Origin: an uncultured cyanobacterium
GTDB lineage: Bacteria; Cyanobacteriota; Cyanobacteriia; PCC-6307; Cyanobiaceae
DNA: 5,707 bases
Assembly: GCA_903934745.1 (NCBI GenBank)
Contig: CAIZOZ010000332.1
Span: 1 to 5,707, forward strand
Direction of reading: 5' to 3'
The notes beneath the pieces were generated by a model. The model did not search any database. It had not been told where the DNA came from and saw only the letters and a program-made list of their open reading frames with translations. A program made the translations under genes and the position numbers. Of the stretch, positions 4,818-5,707 are shown one piece after another (within the stretch, counting starts at the first letter, position 1; each line of letters opens with the position of its first letter).

Positions 4818-5707
4818 TCAGTTGAGGTCATCAGCGTTGATGGGCACCATCACGCAGCGCTTGGTGCCCACGCCGCAGAAGTGGATGGAGCCTTTGGGCG
4901 GATACGCACCAGTAATCCGACGGAGCGCTGCGCGGTGGGCACCACCGCTCCAGGGGGTGTGGCGGAGCACGTGGTCGAGCTGGGCGTTGGCGTTGGCGAC
5001 CGCCAGGAAATGCCCCTCGGCGCGCTCACCCTCCGGCAGGGGCTGACCAGCTCTGAACACCCGCATGCCGTAGCGGCCGAGCACGGGCACCAGCCGGTCC
5101 CAGAGGGTATCGGCCAGCGACTCCTGCAAGGCGATGCAGCGGACCATCTCACCGAAGGAGGCTTCTGAGCCGACGTCGTGCCGCACGATCTGCTGGAGGA
5201 TGGTGTCGCGGCACTTGATCTCATCGGCCTCTGAGTGATCAGGCTGCTGGTGCTGCCAGTCCATCTGGTCCAGCCACTGATCGGCCATGACCAGGTCGAG
5301 CTGTCCGCCGCCGCCTGCCTCCAGGCTCCAGGCCCCGGCCAGCAGGGTGCCGTGCTGGTCCCCAAAACGCTGGCCAAAGCGGCGGCCAAGGGCCTGCGCC
5401 AGGACGCGTGCGTTGTCAATGATCACGGGCAGATGATGGAGGGTGCGATGGATCAACGCCCTGCCGTGATCGATCGTGGCGACCGATGCAATCTCGCGTT
5501 CGAAGTCAAGCCACACACTTTTCTCTACCTGATCTTTGCGCAGGCCGAGTACACAGAAGCGATCAATGTCGGCCTTCTGGATGAGCGAGACGTTGATGGA
5601 GGAGACGCAGAACATCGAGCGCACCTCGAAGCTGTTCGCGCCGCCGCAGGTGGTGCCTTTGTAGATCTTGCCGCCTTCTGAGCTGGCGATGCGGGCCAGG
5701 GCCAGGA
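4818..5707 (-). CDS. C-terminal part of a mobile-element primase-helicase (SF3/AAA+-like), partial
   Basis: The frame is open through the window edge, so 296 codons (including the stop) of a longer gene are visible; the GTG at 5624 is an internal Val, not a start. Near the visible N-terminus is a stretch SSEGGKIYKGTT, then FCVSSINVSL (visible residues 32-41), a hydrophobic strand ending in Ser-Ser-Ile-Asn as in the motif C/sensor 1 of SF3 and related AAA+ helicases. ADIDRF (45-50) follows, with Arg49 as a likely arginine finger. Further on, FGDQHGTLLAGAWSL and a C-terminal segment with HFLAVANANAQLDHVLRHTPW and GSIHFCGVG resemble the C-terminal domains of primase/helicase proteins of phages and integrative elements. 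Walker A and any primase domain would lie outside the window. The protein would unwind element DNA, possibly from the repeat-rich region just downstream. The family name is my recognition of pattern, not a search result. Confidence 0.65.
   Translation of the reverse strand, partial: LALARIASSEGGKIYKGTTCGGANSFEVRSMFCVSSINVSLIQKADIDRFCVLGLRKDQVEKSVWLDFEREIASVATIDHGRALIHRTLHHLPVIIDNARVLAQALGRRFGQRFGDQHGTLLAGAWSLEAGGGGQLDLVMADQWLDQMDWQHQQPDHSEADEIKCRDTILQQIVRHDVGSEASFGEMVRCIALQESLADTLWDRLVPVLGRYGMRVFRAGQPLPEGERAEGHFLAVANANAQLDHVLRHTPWSGGAHRAALRRITGAYPPKGSIHFCGVGTKRCVMVPINADDLN

Noticed and set aside
5622..5624. GTG at 5624 as the start of the helicase-like gene
   Set aside because: The frame stays open upstream to the window edge and the upstream residues (EGGKIYKGTT) continue the helicase pattern, so the gene is partial.

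Overview
The window is about 63-70% GC over most of its length and every gene I can support reads on the minus strand, so biological order runs from high to low coordinates. The sigma-70-like protein has the region 2 style of cyanobacterial SigB/SigF-type factors. Together with the high GC and only one HIP1 octamer (GCGATCGC, 1602-1609), this suggests a picocyanobacterium of the Cyanobium / freshwater or marine Synechococcus type, or a mobile element living in one. That host call is inference from protein flavour and composition, not from a marker gene.

Layout in transcription order: (1) 5707-4818, the C-terminal part of a replication protein (SF3/AAA+-like primase-helicase) running in from outside the window; (2) 4817-4319, about 500 bases without a convincing gene, holding a perfect 12-bp inverted repeat, a set of TCTAACG/CGTTAGA repeats in both orientations, and the only strongly AT-rich stretch in the window next to a run of alternating purine-pyrimidine sequence, which together look like a replication origin or regulatory centre; (3) 4318-3412, a small unknown protein and a PD-(D/E)XK nuclease of the RecB/Cas4/exonuclease type; (4) a 104-base gap; (5) 3307-26, a tight cluster of an unknown coiled-coil protein, a probable small terminase, the large terminase (ATPase plus nuclease motifs intact) and a sigma-like protein that has region 2 but no region 4.

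Together these look like the replication-plus-packaging arm of a prophage, phage-plasmid or phage satellite: replicate (helicase and candidate origin), process or recombine DNA (nuclease), package it (TerS/TerL), and possibly redirect transcription (sigma-like protein at the end of the packaging cluster). No capsid, portal, tail, integrase, tRNA or attachment site is visible, but the window is too short to say they are absent from the element. The large terminase carries an extra segment whose DNA folds as an imperfect palindrome, possibly an in-frame inserted repeat element.
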